Of a DNA stretch of 64,000 nucleotides, positions 52,110 to 61,369 are shown one piece after another. The notes beneath the pieces are model-generated. The model was not told the DNA's origin. It was given only the letters and a program-made list of their open reading frames with translations, and ran no database searches. The first letter of the stretch is position 1; every line of letters starts with the position of its first letter. The stretch comes from JANQJA01 sp965267485 (GTDB lineage Bacteria; Pseudomonadota; Gammaproteobacteria; Pseudomonadales; Azotimanducaceae): assembly GCA_965267485.1 (NCBI GenBank), contig OZ254080.1:2790001-2854000 (forward strand). The letters are read 5' to 3'. Both the position numbers and the translations under genes were made by a program.

Positions 52110-53507
52110 TCAGACTGAAAACTGGTAGCCGTGGAAGCTGGCGATCGCGAGCCCCGCCGCCACGCTGGTGAAGGGGTCGTGCTCAGTCACCCGTCCCGGA
52201 AAACGGTTGTCGAGCAGCCGCCTAACGGCCGCAATCTGGGAGGAACCACCGGTCCGGATGACGACGCTGATATCGCCCGCGCCGCATCCCGCATCCGCGA
52301 TGACACGCTCAATGATCTCGTCGATCTCTTTCAGCATCCCCGCCATGAGTTGCTCGAAGTGCGAGCGCGAAAAGGTGATCGAGATGTCGAGCTCGGGGAT
52401 ATCGAGCACGGTTTCTTCGTTGTCAGACAGCTGCGCCTTGGCCGTTTTGATCTGCTGGAACACGAGGTAGCTGTAATTGTGCGTGATCAGGTCGTCGAGT
52501 CGCTCGAACTTCTCTGCGGCCGGCCCGCCCTGTTTGATGCAATCAGCAACCTTCGAACGATACTGGTTCTGGTTGAGCGTGTAGGTGACCGCCCAGTTCA
52601 GCAGCTTGTCTTCGAATTCGTCGAACGGAAATTCATTCTCGATCAGCCTGCCATCCTTGGTTCGGCGCCAGATTTCGCCCTTGCCAAGCAACGGAAAGAG
52701 CAGCTCCCTGAAAATGAGCTGGTCGATGTGGTCACCACCAATCGGCGCGCCCGCCGTGGAAAGCACCTCGAACTCGAGCCCATCGAACTCGACCACCGAA
52801 AGGTCGAGCGTGCCACCACCGAAGTCGACCGTCAGCACTTTGCCGCTATCGGGCGCATCTTCCGCGTAGAGATAGCTCAGCGTCGCCGCGACCGGCTCAG
52901 GATAGAACGAGATTGTCTTGAAGCCCGCATATTCGCAGGCCTCCCTGAGGCGCGACAGCCCAAGCTCGTTCCGGGCATCACCGTGCCCCTCGAAGCGGAC
53001 CGGATGGCCGAAATGGACATCACCGAACGGCTCAGGCAGTGCAGCCTCGATCGACTTGCGGATATGCAGCAGCACCGGTGTGATCAATGCGACGAGCCGA
53101 AACGGGTGATTGAAGACCAGCAATCTCTTGATCGAGGGATTGCCCAACAATCGCTTCACGCCGCGGAACAGTCGACCGGGCATGCCACGATCGACGTGGG
53201 CCTGACCATAGACTGCCGCACCGACCACCTCGGCCTCGGAATTCGGGTCTTCGATATCCCGTTCGCCGGTCAGGATCTGACTCTTGCCGATCACTTCGGG
53301 CGTCAGTTCGACGAGCCGGTCGCGGTTCTCTTCGATATATTGCTGAACAGCAGCCTCGCCGGTCTTCGTGTGAAGCTCACGATCAAGGTGCGTCGCTGTC
53401 GGCATGATGTCGTCGTTCGACTCGAGTGGAACGAGCCGGACTCTCTCGCCGTCATACCAAGCGGCAGCGGAGTTCGAGGTGCCGAAATCAATGCCTACGC
53501 CGATCAT
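52110..53507 (-). CDS. Hsp70-family protein, YegD-like
   Basis: The 465-residue protein is an actin/Hsp70-type ATPase: phosphate-1 motif GIDFGTSNSAAAW at the start, phosphate-2 VDFGGGTLDLSVV near residue 215, and adenosine VIRTGGSSQIAAV near 420. It lacks the C-terminal substrate-binding domain of DnaK and resembles YegD, a truncated homologue. I chose ATG 53507; the in-frame codons above it fall in the promoter region. It begins a run with FG-GAP and symporter genes. A TTAAAGA-type palindrome lies 14 bases upstream. Confidence 0.87.
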   Translation of the reverse strand: MIGVGIDFGTSNSAAAWYDGERVRLVPLESNDDIMPTATHLDRELHTKTGEAAVQQYIEENRDRLVELTPEVIGKSQILTGERDIEDPNSEAEVVGAAVYGQAHVDRGMPGRLFRGVKRLLGNPSIKRLLVFNHPFRLVALITPVLLHIRKSIEAALPEPFGDVHFGHPVRFEGHGDARNELGLSRLREACEYAGFKTISFYPEPVAATLSYLYAEDAPDSGKVLTVDFGGGTLDLSVVEFDGLEFEVLSTAGAPIGGDHIDQLIFRELLFPLLGKGEIWRRTKDGRLIENEFPFDEFEDKLLNWAVTYTLNQNQYRSKVADCIKQGGPAAEKFERLDDLITHNYSYLVFQQIKTAKAQLSDNEETVLDIPELDISITFSRSHFEQLMAGMLKEIDEIIERVIADAGCGAGDISVVIRTGGSSQIAAVRRLLDNRFPGRVTEHDPFTSVAAGLAIASFHGYQFSV

Positions 53508-53520
53508 AACCCTTTGATAT

Positions 53521-53536
53521 TTAAAGATTTCTTTAA
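53521..53536. promoter_or_regulatory. Palindrome between divergent Hsp70 and LLM genes
   Basis: TTAAAGA-TT-TCTTTAA is a perfect 7+7 inverted repeat in AT-rich DNA, 14 bases from the Hsp70 start and 82 bases from the LLM start. It could be an operator or part of a promoter region; no regulator gene sits beside it. Confidence 0.4.
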
Positions 53537-53617
53537 CGGTGAGTGGGGCCGCGCGATTCGAGATTAACGCACAATTGCTCCGCCATTCCAAACGGAATTT
53601 GGTGGTAAAATGGAGCA

Positions 53618-54526
53618 GTGAGAGTCGGAATATCCATTGCCAGCGCGTACTCGGTCAGCGACGTTCGGGACGGCGCACGGCAGATGATTGATCGCGCCGC
53701 CGCTGCTGCGCGCGCCGGTCTCGACTCGCTCTTCGTCGGCGATCACCACGTCACACCCAACCCCTACTACCAGAACACACCGATCCTCGGGCGGCTCCTT
53801 GCCGAATGGGATGATCGTGATGCCGGCGCGCTCTTCTTGCTGCCGCTCTGGAACCCGGTGCTCGCTGCCGAGCAGATCTCGACGCTCGCGTGCATCACCC
53901 AGGGGCGCTTCATCATGCAATGCGGTCTCGGTCGAGATGACTATCAGTTCAACGCAATGGGGGCGGACATTCGATTTCGCCCTTCTGCCTTCGAGCAATC
54001 GCTCGATGCACTACGCCGTCTCTGGCGCGGAGAGGAGGTCAGTCTCGACGGCCGCTGGAAGTTCGACAAGGCAAAGATCTCCCCGCTCCCGCCGGTGCCC
54101 GTCGAGGTCTGGATCGGCGCATCGGCACCTGCCGCCATCGATCGTGCAGCGCGACTGGGAGACGCCTGGCTGGCGGACCCGTCGATGACACTCGACGAGG
54201 CGGCAAAGGCGCTGAACATGTACCGGCAGGCACTCGCCAGCCACGACAGGCCGGAACCCGAAACCATCCCGATACGTCGCGACGTCTACGTGGCGGGCAG
54301 CCCGGCCGAGGCCAGCGCGGCGCTGGATGCGGTGAGAGAAAGAGGCTACCGAGGTTTCGATCCCGAAGCCCTGGTGATTGGCACCGCGGACGAGGTCGCC
54401 GAACACTTCAGCGCGTTCGAAAAACTGGGATACACCGACATCATCACACGCAATCTGCATAGCGACCCCGCCGAAGCCGTCGCGTCCACCGAACGCCTCG
54501 GCGAGGTGAAATCAGCGTTGCAGTGA
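53618..54526 (+). CDS. LLM-class flavin-dependent oxidoreductase
   Basis: The 302-residue protein is a luciferase-like TIM barrel: MRVGISIASAYSVSDVRDGARQMIDRAAAAARAGLDSLFVGDHHVT (VGDHH is the family's GDHH-type loop), LATQCGLGRDDYQFNAMG and the C-terminal VIGTADEVAEHFSAFEKLGYTDI. It uses FMN or F420; the pattern is more like FMN-dependent or mycobacterial F420 enzymes and cannot be separated. The start is GTG 53618 with GGAG before it. It is convergent with the yejF-like gene, overlapping by 15 bases. Confidence 0.85.
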   Translation: MRVGISIASAYSVSDVRDGARQMIDRAAAAARAGLDSLFVGDHHVTPNPYYQNTPILGRLLAEWDDRDAGALFLLPLWNPVLAAEQISTLACITQGRFIMQCGLGRDDYQFNAMGADIRFRPSAFEQSLDALRRLWRGEEVSLDGRWKFDKAKISPLPPVPVEVWIGASAPAAIDRAARLGDAWLADPSMTLDEAAKALNMYRQALASHDRPEPETIPIRRDVYVAGSPAEASAALDAVRERGYRGFDPEALVIGTADEVAEHFSAFEKLGYTDIITRNLHSDPAEAVASTERLGEVKSALQ

Positions 54527-56134
54527 GAAATCGAACGCCGCCGCAATCAGGGCGCGCGTATAGTCTGTCGTCGGGTGGTCAAAAACCTCATCGCACGTAC
54601 CCGATTCCACCACCTCCCCGTCTTTCATGACGAGCACGTAGTTCGACAGCGCTCTGACGACCTTCAGATCGTGACTGATGAAGATGTACGAGAGCTGGTA
54701 CTTGCGCTGCAGGTCGCGCAGCAGATCCACGATTTGCGCCTGCACTGACTTGTCGAGCGCCGACGTCGGCTCATCCAGGACAACGAGCCGGGGCCGAAGA
54801 ATCATCGCGCGCGCAATCGCAATACGCTGGCGCTGGCCACCGGAGAATTCGTGGGGGTAGCGATCCTGCACGGCGGGATCAAGACCCACATCGGCGAGCG
54901 CCTGACTGACGCGCTCGCCGCGCTCTGTTGCGGACAGCAGCGGCTCATGGACCAGAAGACCTTCCTCGACGATCTGCCGTACCGACAATCGTGGCGACAG
55001 ACTCCCGAAGGGATCCTGGAAGACGATCTGCATATCGCGCCGATGAGAACGGAGAGCGACCGACTTCAACTGATCGATACGGTCGTCACCAAGCTGGATT
55101 TCACCGCTGGATGCAACGAGACGCAAGAGCGCAAGACCCAGCGTGGTTTTGCCGGAGCCGGACTCGCCGACGATACCCAGCGTCTGGCCGCGTCGCACAT
55201 GCAATGAGATGCCGTTGACGGCAACGAACTCGTCACGATTGAAGAAGAAGCCCTTGCCGAGCGCGAACGCCACGCGCAGGTTCTCGGCACTCAGCACGAT
55301 GTCCGCCGTATCATCCTCGGGTACAGGATCACCCGAGGGCTCAGCGGCCAGCAGGTGACGGGTGTATTCGTGTTGAGGATTGTCGAATACCTGGTCGCAA
55401 TCTCCATGCTCGACGATGTCGCCCTTCGTCATCACGCAGACGCGGCTCGCCATCTTCCTGACGACGCCCAGGTCGTGGGTAATGAGCAGCATCGCCATGC
55501 CGAGTTGATCCTGCAGTCGGCGAAGCAGGTCGAGAATCTGGGCCTGGACCGTCACATCGAGCGCCGTTGTCGGCTCGTCAGCGATCAGCAGATCAGGCTC
55601 GTTGGCGAGCGCCATCGCGATCATCACACGCTGCCGCTGACCACCGGACAACTCGTGAGGGAACGACTTCATCTTCTGTTCCGGATTTTGCAGACCGACG
55701 AGTTGCAGCAGTTCCAGAACCCTTGGCCGGGCATCGACCGCCGAGATGCCACGGTGGACGAAGAGGATTTCCGCAATCTGCTTCTCGATCCGGTGCAGCG
55801 GGTTCAGTGACGTCATCGGTTCCTGGAAGATCATCGAGACCCGGCTGCCACGCACGGACCTCAGCGTCTCATCCGAGGCGCCAACCATTTCGACGTCACC
55901 GACGCGAATTGAACCACCTGGATGGGAAGCGACAGGATAAGGAAGCAATTGCAGGATTGAGAGTGCGGTCACCGATTTGCCTGAACCGGACTCGCCGACG
56001 AGCGCCAGCGTCTCACCACGATCAATCGAAAAGGAAACGTTGTTGACGACCGCCTGACCGCGGAACGCGACGCTGAGGTCTTCGACCTCGAGTACCTTGC
56101 GCGCCGGCTCAGGACTGACGGCGATGCTACTCAC
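54512..56134 (-). CDS. Fused double-ATPase ABC protein, YejF-like
   Basis: The 540-residue protein has two complete ABC domains: Walker A GESGSGKS (N-half) and GESGSGKT (C-half), signature LSGGQRQR and FSGGQRQR, and Walker B LLIADEPTTALD and LVVLDEPTSALD. The layout is that of YejF, which drives the YejABEF peptide importer. In this window no permease or solute-binding protein gene accompanies it. Its start overlaps the end of the TolC-like gene by 8 bases. It might energise a transporter elsewhere or one linked with TolC, though the domain pattern is importer-type. Confidence 0.9.
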   Translation of the reverse strand: MSSIAVSPEPARKVLEVEDLSVAFRGQAVVNNVSFSIDRGETLALVGESGSGKSVTALSILQLLPYPVASHPGGSIRVGDVEMVGASDETLRSVRGSRVSMIFQEPMTSLNPLHRIEKQIAEILFVHRGISAVDARPRVLELLQLVGLQNPEQKMKSFPHELSGGQRQRVMIAMALANEPDLLIADEPTTALDVTVQAQILDLLRRLQDQLGMAMLLITHDLGVVRKMASRVCVMTKGDIVEHGDCDQVFDNPQHEYTRHLLAAEPSGDPVPEDDTADIVLSAENLRVAFALGKGFFFNRDEFVAVNGISLHVRRGQTLGIVGESGSGKTTLGLALLRLVASSGEIQLGDDRIDQLKSVALRSHRRDMQIVFQDPFGSLSPRLSVRQIVEEGLLVHEPLLSATERGERVSQALADVGLDPAVQDRYPHEFSGGQRQRIAIARAMILRPRLVVLDEPTSALDKSVQAQIVDLLRDLQRKYQLSYIFISHDLKVVRALSNYVLVMKDGEVVESGTCDEVFDHPTTDYTRALIAAAFDFSLQR

Positions 56135-57449
56135 GCCGCTCCGGCTCGATACCCATGGTGTCCAGCAACCGGCCGAGACTCGCGAGCACGCGGTAGTGCG
56201 CGAGCCTCAGTGTGTACTGCCCGGAAACGTAGCCGACGCGGGCGCGCAACAACTCATTCTGAACATCGAGCAGGTCAAGCAGCGTACGCTTGCCGAGCGA
56301 GAGTTGCTCGTTGTAGACGTCGAGTACCTCTTCGGTCGACCTGACGTAGCTTTCGAGGTGCTCGAGCCGAATCCTGATGTCCTCGAGTTCGTTCCAGATC
56401 AACGTGACGTCTTCGGTGACGGCGCGACGCGCAGCGCGAACATTCTCGCGTGCTGCAAACGTCCGGGCTTCGGATTCGTTGATGCGCGCACGATCGGCAC
56501 CGCCGCGATACAGGTTGTAGGTCATGCGGATGAGCGCCGTCTCGTCGTCGTTCGCGCCGATGGAACCGTCGGTATCATCATTGCGGGTCGCGCCCAGTTC
56601 GAGATCGAACCGCGGATGGAACGACGCTTTCGCGACGCGTTGCGCGGCTTCGGCGGCCTCAAGTTCGGCCTGCGCCGCCAGCAATCGGGGGCTGTTGCGA
56701 TATGCGATCTCCAGTGCCGCATCGAGCGTCGATGGCAGCGTCACGAGATCTTCCGGCAGCGAGAGCTGGCTTGGCGTCTCGCCGACGACACGCTCGAACT
56801 GCGCTTCGCCATTGCGGGCATTTCGCTGGGCAAGCAGCAGATTGCTCTGTGACTGTGCCTGACGGCCCTCAGTCTGGACAACATCGACGCGGGTGCCGAC
56901 CCCACTCTCAAAACGTTCCGTGATCTTTGAGAGCGTCGACTCGTGCTGGTCGAGGTTGCGTTGAGCCAGCTTCACCAGTTCCTGACGTCTCAGCAACTCG
57001 AGGTAGACCTGCACGGCGCGCAGCCCCGTGGATTCCTGCGTATTGGCGAGCCGTGACATGGCGGCATCGAGCAGGGACCGCTGTTGTTTGACATTGCCGC
57101 TGGTGGCAAAACCGTCGTACAGCATCTGGGTCAGGCGAAGCGAGCGTTCCTTTCGGGTGAGCCGCAGCTCATCAACGCTGGCCGCGCGGGTCGTCACATT
57201 GTTGGAGACCTCTTCACCGCCCGCGAGAATCAGGTCGACCGTGGGCAGATAGCCGGCCTGAGCCTGTCGAACCACATCCTCGGCGGCATCGACGCTGTGT
57301 TCACTGGCGAGGATATTCGGATTGGTGGCGAGTGTCGTTTGCACCGCCTCCTTGAGTGACATCGCGGACACGCTTCCACAAGCGAGTCCGAACACGAGAG
57401 GAACCAACCACCTGACCAAAACCAAACTCCTGTCTGTCCCACAGCGCAT
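56127..57449 (-). CDS. TolC-family outer-membrane channel
   Basis: The 440-residue protein has an N-terminal signal (RSLVLVRWLVPLVFGLACGSVSA) and the repeated helical architecture of TolC: SLKEAVQTTLATNPNILASEHSVDAAEDVVRQAQAGYLPTVDL in repeat 1 and ALEIAYRNSPRLLAAQAELEAAEAAQRVAKASFHPRFDLELG in repeat 2. The protein ends with a short polar tail. It likely forms a trimeric channel for type I secretion or RND efflux. The start ATG 57449 lies 60 bases after the TPR-CHAT stop on the same strand, and its end overlaps the ABC start by 8 bases. Confidence 0.9.
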   Translation of the reverse strand: MRCGTDRSLVLVRWLVPLVFGLACGSVSAMSLKEAVQTTLATNPNILASEHSVDAAEDVVRQAQAGYLPTVDLILAGGEEVSNNVTTRAASVDELRLTRKERSLRLTQMLYDGFATSGNVKQQRSLLDAAMSRLANTQESTGLRAVQVYLELLRRQELVKLAQRNLDQHESTLSKITERFESGVGTRVDVVQTEGRQAQSQSNLLLAQRNARNGEAQFERVVGETPSQLSLPEDLVTLPSTLDAALEIAYRNSPRLLAAQAELEAAEAAQRVAKASFHPRFDLELGATRNDDTDGSIGANDDETALIRMTYNLYRGGADRARINESEARTFAARENVRAARRAVTEDVTLIWNELEDIRIRLEHLESYVRSTEEVLDVYNEQLSLGKRTLLDLLDVQNELLRARVGYVSGQYTLRLAHYRVLASLGRLLDTMGIEPERRE

Positions 57450-57509
57450 CGGCGTTGAGCACCGTACGGCGCGTTACTGTAACTGATCGACCGGCCTTCG
57501 CAAAATCCG

Positions 57510-60500
57510 TCAGTTCACCGAGAATCCGGCAGATTCGTAGCTGCCCACGATCATGAAGGCAGACCAGACGTACGGATAGCCCCATTGGGGGGATTCCATC
57601 AACTCGAGTTGCGCTTCGCGAAGCGCAACCCGGGCCGGCACTCCTTCCAGCAGCCGGTCATAGAAACCCGTCATCAGTGCCTGGGTCCCTGCGTCACTGA
57701 CCTCCCACAGGGAACTGATGACCTCGGCCACGCCGGCTTCCTGGAACGAACGCCGAAGGCCGTACACGCCCTCACCCTCGTGGATCTCGCCGAGCCCCGT
57801 CTCACAGGCTGAGAGGACGACGAGCTGCGTCCCGGAAAGATCGAGGTCGAGCACCTCGAGCGCCGTCAGGACGCCGTCATTGTCGGTATCGATATCGCCA
57901 AGAAACTGCGCATTCGTGTTGATGCCGGCAAAGGCGAGGCCGGAACGCAATAGCGGGTTATCGCCCGGCGGCGGCACCTGGAGCTCAGCACTGCGCTGGG
58001 CCTTGAGCAGGCGCCGGCGAAGTTCTTCGTCCGCCTCGAGGAAGAAGCCGTGGGTCGCCATGTGCAGGATCTCCGGCGGGCTCGACAGTTCGGCCAGCAC
58101 GACCTCCTGTGCATCGCCGCCGAAGTAGACGATATTGGGTTCATTGCGCGCCTCAACTTGCTCGTTGATGATCCGACCCTCTTCCCGCGCCCCGGGCAGC
58201 GGCGCAAAGCTGAGGCCACGCAATCCGCTGCCGGCCCCGCGCAGGCCGAGCTGAAGGGCCGTCGATCGTCGTCCCCGCGCCTCGGCCAGTTCCTGGTCTG
58301 AGACGACATCCTCGGAATCGTAATCCGGGCCGGCGACGATGATGTATTCACCCTCGGCGAGCTGGTACTGATTGGGCAGCAGGTCCCGTGCCGAGGTCAG
58401 CAGATGCAGGTCCACGTGTTCGATGAGGTACTCCTCATCTTCGTTCACGAGCGCCGCAAACGGCAGGATATTGAGCACGCCGTCGGGAATCACGTAGACG
58501 TATTCCTGGTCGGCCAGCAACTCCCCGAGCGGCTGCCAGACCTGCTCATAGGCATAGCTGCCGGTCTCGAGAATATCAAGCTCGTCCGCAAGGTCGTCCT
58601 GGATCCATCGCCGGTATTCGAGGACCGCATCCTGCACTGCCCCCAGGCTTTCATACCCGACGAGATCGAACTGCACATCGCCATCCTCCTTGAGGATCAC
58701 GCCGGCGAGCATCTTGTCGGCATCACCGTCGCGGTAAACCAGAAAGTCCACCAGGGCGGCGTCATCCGGCATCGAATCGACGAGATCCTCGACACTCATC
58801 TGGGAGATCGACGTTCGATACCGCGCGCTCGCCCGGCCGAGTTCCGCCTGCAGATCGTTCACTTGCTGCTCGAGCTCGTACAGGACTTCGGCGTGCCGGC
58901 CCTGGGTTTCAGGCGTCGGACCCGACAGCGTCAATGCAGCAAGGTCCTGACGCGCCGACTGGAGTTCGCTCACGATCGACGCCAGTGCGGGGTCGTTACC
59001 CAGACTGCCAATCTGCTGGATTTCCGATGTGATCTTGAGCAAGAGCCCCTTGCGCTGCAGGCTCGCCTGCAGCATGCGTCGCCCCGCTTCGTCGCCGCCC
59101 TGTTCTGCCAGCATAGAGAGGTAACGATCCAGCTCGGGACGGTGTAGCCGGATAAATCCTTCACGCGCATTCTGGCCGGTCGACCACAGCATCCGGTCGA
59201 AGAAGACGCTGCGTCTCGACATGCCGGTTTGTGCGAGTTCGATGGCGCCCGCCAGGTCACCCTGCGCGCGACGGATGTCGACCAGCATGTTGAGCGCATC
59301 GAATGCATAGGGGTGCTGCTCGCCGAGGTACTCTTCGGCCCGGGACAGGGCGTCGACGGCGCGTTCCTCGGCGGCGTCGAGATCGCCCTGCGCCAGCAAC
59401 AAGCCGCTGTAGTCCACCAGCGAGCGGATTGTGTCGACGTGATTCTCCCCGAGCACCCGGGCCCGCGCCTCGAGCGCACGATCAAACAGTGGCGCCGCCT
59501 CGTCGGTCCGATCCATCTTGAGGTAGACACGGGCGAGGTTGTTGACGGCCTTCAGCGTGTTCGGATGTTCAGCGCCGAGCAATTGCTCCCAGCTGTTCAC
59601 CACGAGTTCGAACATGGCCGCCGACTGCTCGAACTCCTCCATCAGCATCCACAGGAACGCGAGGTTGTTGCGCACGGCAACGGTATCCGTGTAGTTCTCG
59701 CCATAGGCCTCCAGCATCAGGTCGAGGCTCTGCTGGTACAGCGGCTCCGCCTCCCGGAAATTGCCCTGGCTCTCGTGCAGGAGCGCCAGATTGTTGCGCG
59801 CCCGCATCGCATCCGGATGTGCCTCGCCGAATACCGCCTCATATCGCTCGAGCGCGGACTCCAGAATCGGCTCAGCCTCGTCATAGAGCCCGATCGCTTC
59901 GTAGAGCTGGCCGAGATTGTTGCTGGCGACCAGCGTCGAGGGATTCATCTCGCCGTAGTTCTGCAAGAGGCCCGCGAGTGCTTCCGAGAACGTTGCCTCG
60001 GCTTCCGGCAGCCGACCCAGTGCCTGATAGATCGCCCCGAGTTCGAGCAACGTGTTGTAGACGTTGATTGGTGTCTGCTGCCAGTGATCAATGCCGTAGT
60101 CGAGGACCTCCTCAGTCACCGTCAGTGCCTTCTCCAGCTCACCGGTGTTGTTGAACACGCGGCCGAGGTAGGACTTGGCCTCGGCGCTGGCCTCGAGATT
60201 GCCAACCTGTAGCGCAAGCTGGATGACGCCCGACAGCACCCGCTCGCTCTCGTCGTATCGACCCTGCTGGCGATAAATCTCGCCCAGCACCGAGAGATTG
60301 GACAGGATGCGCCGGTCGACACTCGGCAGCGAGCGGCCCATCACGCCCGAGATCTGCAGGTAGGTCTTCTCGGCGTCCTCCAGATGACCGGCCGTGAGTT
60401 GCAGGCTGCCCAGTGACTCCAGGCATGCGAGCCGGTAGCCGTGGTACTCGCCCCAGCTCGACGCAAGATCACCGCAGAGATCGAACGCCGCCACGATGGC

Positions 60501-61328
60501 CTCCTCATATTGACCGGCAGACTCCAGCGCCTCGACGTAGCCGAGGCGTGCGCCCATCGTATAGGCGTGATCGGAACCGACCGTCTGCTCATAGCCGGTC
60601 ACGACGGTCTCGTTCATGGCAATGCCCTGCTCCGGGTCACCCGCGGCCACGTAGAGTTCCGCCATCAGGCCGAGAATCTCCAGCGTCTGCGGATGGTCGG
60701 GGCCAAGTACGGCCTCGGCGGACGCCAGCGCGGCGCCATAATAGGAATCCGCCTCTGCGCCACGGCCCGCCTGTCGGTAAATGAACCCGAGGTCACGCAT
60801 TGCCGAAATCGTCAGCCAGTGCTCTGGCCCGAAAGTCTCTTCGACGATCAGGAGTGCCGTTTCCTGGGCACCAAGCGCACCCTCGATATCCCCTGCCGCA
60901 AGCGCCTGCTGGCCCTCACCGGTCAGCGCCTGCCAGTCGTCGACGACCGACTGCTGGCTGTCCTCGTACTCCGCTGCGGCAGCAAGTGCATCATCAACCC
61001 ACGGCTCCAGCTGTTGACGCACGAGCGTGATCGTCTCGTTGGCTTCCTGCACCGCCGACTTGTCGAAGTTCGCCGCCGCCGTGCTCGCCGTCTGCAGGGC
61101 AAGTTCCAGCGCCAGGTCAGTCATACCGAACTCAAGCGACAGCTGGCTCGCGCCCTGCAACGCAGTGAGGTTGTCAGGCTCCTCTTCAAGCACCGTCAGA
61201 TACGCATCGAGCGCAATTTCGACGTTGCCGGCGGCGAGTGCGTTTTCGGCCTCTTCGATCGTCGCCGCGCAGGCAGCGAATGACAGGGAGACCAGACAGG
61301 AGAACAAGACAATTCGGCGCTTCATCAT
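57510..61328 (-). CDS. Exported TPR-CHAT caspase-like protein
   Basis: The 1272-residue protein has a signal-like N-terminus (MKRRIVLFSCLVSLSFAACA), about a dozen tetratricopeptide repeats of the kinesin-light-chain type (residues about 100-720, cores like LAALYEAxGxYDEAEPLLE), a helical linker (about 750-900) and a C-terminal CHAT domain. The catalytic pair is HMATHGFF (His near 1093) and VLSACETGLGE (Cys near 1175), so the cysteine-protease dyad is intact. CHAT proteins are separase/caspase relatives; known examples cut specific partners after signals. Here it is exported, and a TolC channel and ABC ATPase follow on the same strand. Confidence 0.9.
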   Translation of the reverse strand: MMKRRIVLFSCLVSLSFAACAATIEEAENALAAGNVEIALDAYLTVLEEEPDNLTALQGASQLSLEFGMTDLALELALQTASTAAANFDKSAVQEANETITLVRQQLEPWVDDALAAAAEYEDSQQSVVDDWQALTGEGQQALAAGDIEGALGAQETALLIVEETFGPEHWLTISAMRDLGFIYRQAGRGAEADSYYGAALASAEAVLGPDHPQTLEILGLMAELYVAAGDPEQGIAMNETVVTGYEQTVGSDHAYTMGARLGYVEALESAGQYEEAIVAAFDLCGDLASSWGEYHGYRLACLESLGSLQLTAGHLEDAEKTYLQISGVMGRSLPSVDRRILSNLSVLGEIYRQQGRYDESERVLSGVIQLALQVGNLEASAEAKSYLGRVFNNTGELEKALTVTEEVLDYGIDHWQQTPINVYNTLLELGAIYQALGRLPEAEATFSEALAGLLQNYGEMNPSTLVASNNLGQLYEAIGLYDEAEPILESALERYEAVFGEAHPDAMRARNNLALLHESQGNFREAEPLYQQSLDLMLEAYGENYTDTVAVRNNLAFLWMLMEEFEQSAAMFELVVNSWEQLLGAEHPNTLKAVNNLARVYLKMDRTDEAAPLFDRALEARARVLGENHVDTIRSLVDYSGLLLAQGDLDAAEERAVDALSRAEEYLGEQHPYAFDALNMLVDIRRAQGDLAGAIELAQTGMSRRSVFFDRMLWSTGQNAREGFIRLHRPELDRYLSMLAEQGGDEAGRRMLQASLQRKGLLLKITSEIQQIGSLGNDPALASIVSELQSARQDLAALTLSGPTPETQGRHAEVLYELEQQVNDLQAELGRASARYRTSISQMSVEDLVDSMPDDAALVDFLVYRDGDADKMLAGVILKEDGDVQFDLVGYESLGAVQDAVLEYRRWIQDDLADELDILETGSYAYEQVWQPLGELLADQEYVYVIPDGVLNILPFAALVNEDEEYLIEHVDLHLLTSARDLLPNQYQLAEGEYIIVAGPDYDSEDVVSDQELAEARGRRSTALQLGLRGAGSGLRGLSFAPLPGAREEGRIINEQVEARNEPNIVYFGGDAQEVVLAELSSPPEILHMATHGFFLEADEELRRRLLKAQRSAELQVPPPGDNPLLRSGLAFAGINTNAQFLGDIDTDNDGVLTALEVLDLDLSGTQLVVLSACETGLGEIHEGEGVYGLRRSFQEAGVAEVISSLWEVSDAGTQALMTGFYDRLLEGVPARVALREAQLELMESPQWGYPYVWSAFMIVGSYESAGFSVN

Positions 61329-61369
61329 TTACAGTATTCAGCAGCTTTTGCCCGGAGTTTAGCCCGCCA

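Noticed and set aside
52131..53567. Plus-strand open frame of 478 codons
   Set aside because: Antisense shadow of the Hsp70-like gene, which carries all three ATPase motifs.
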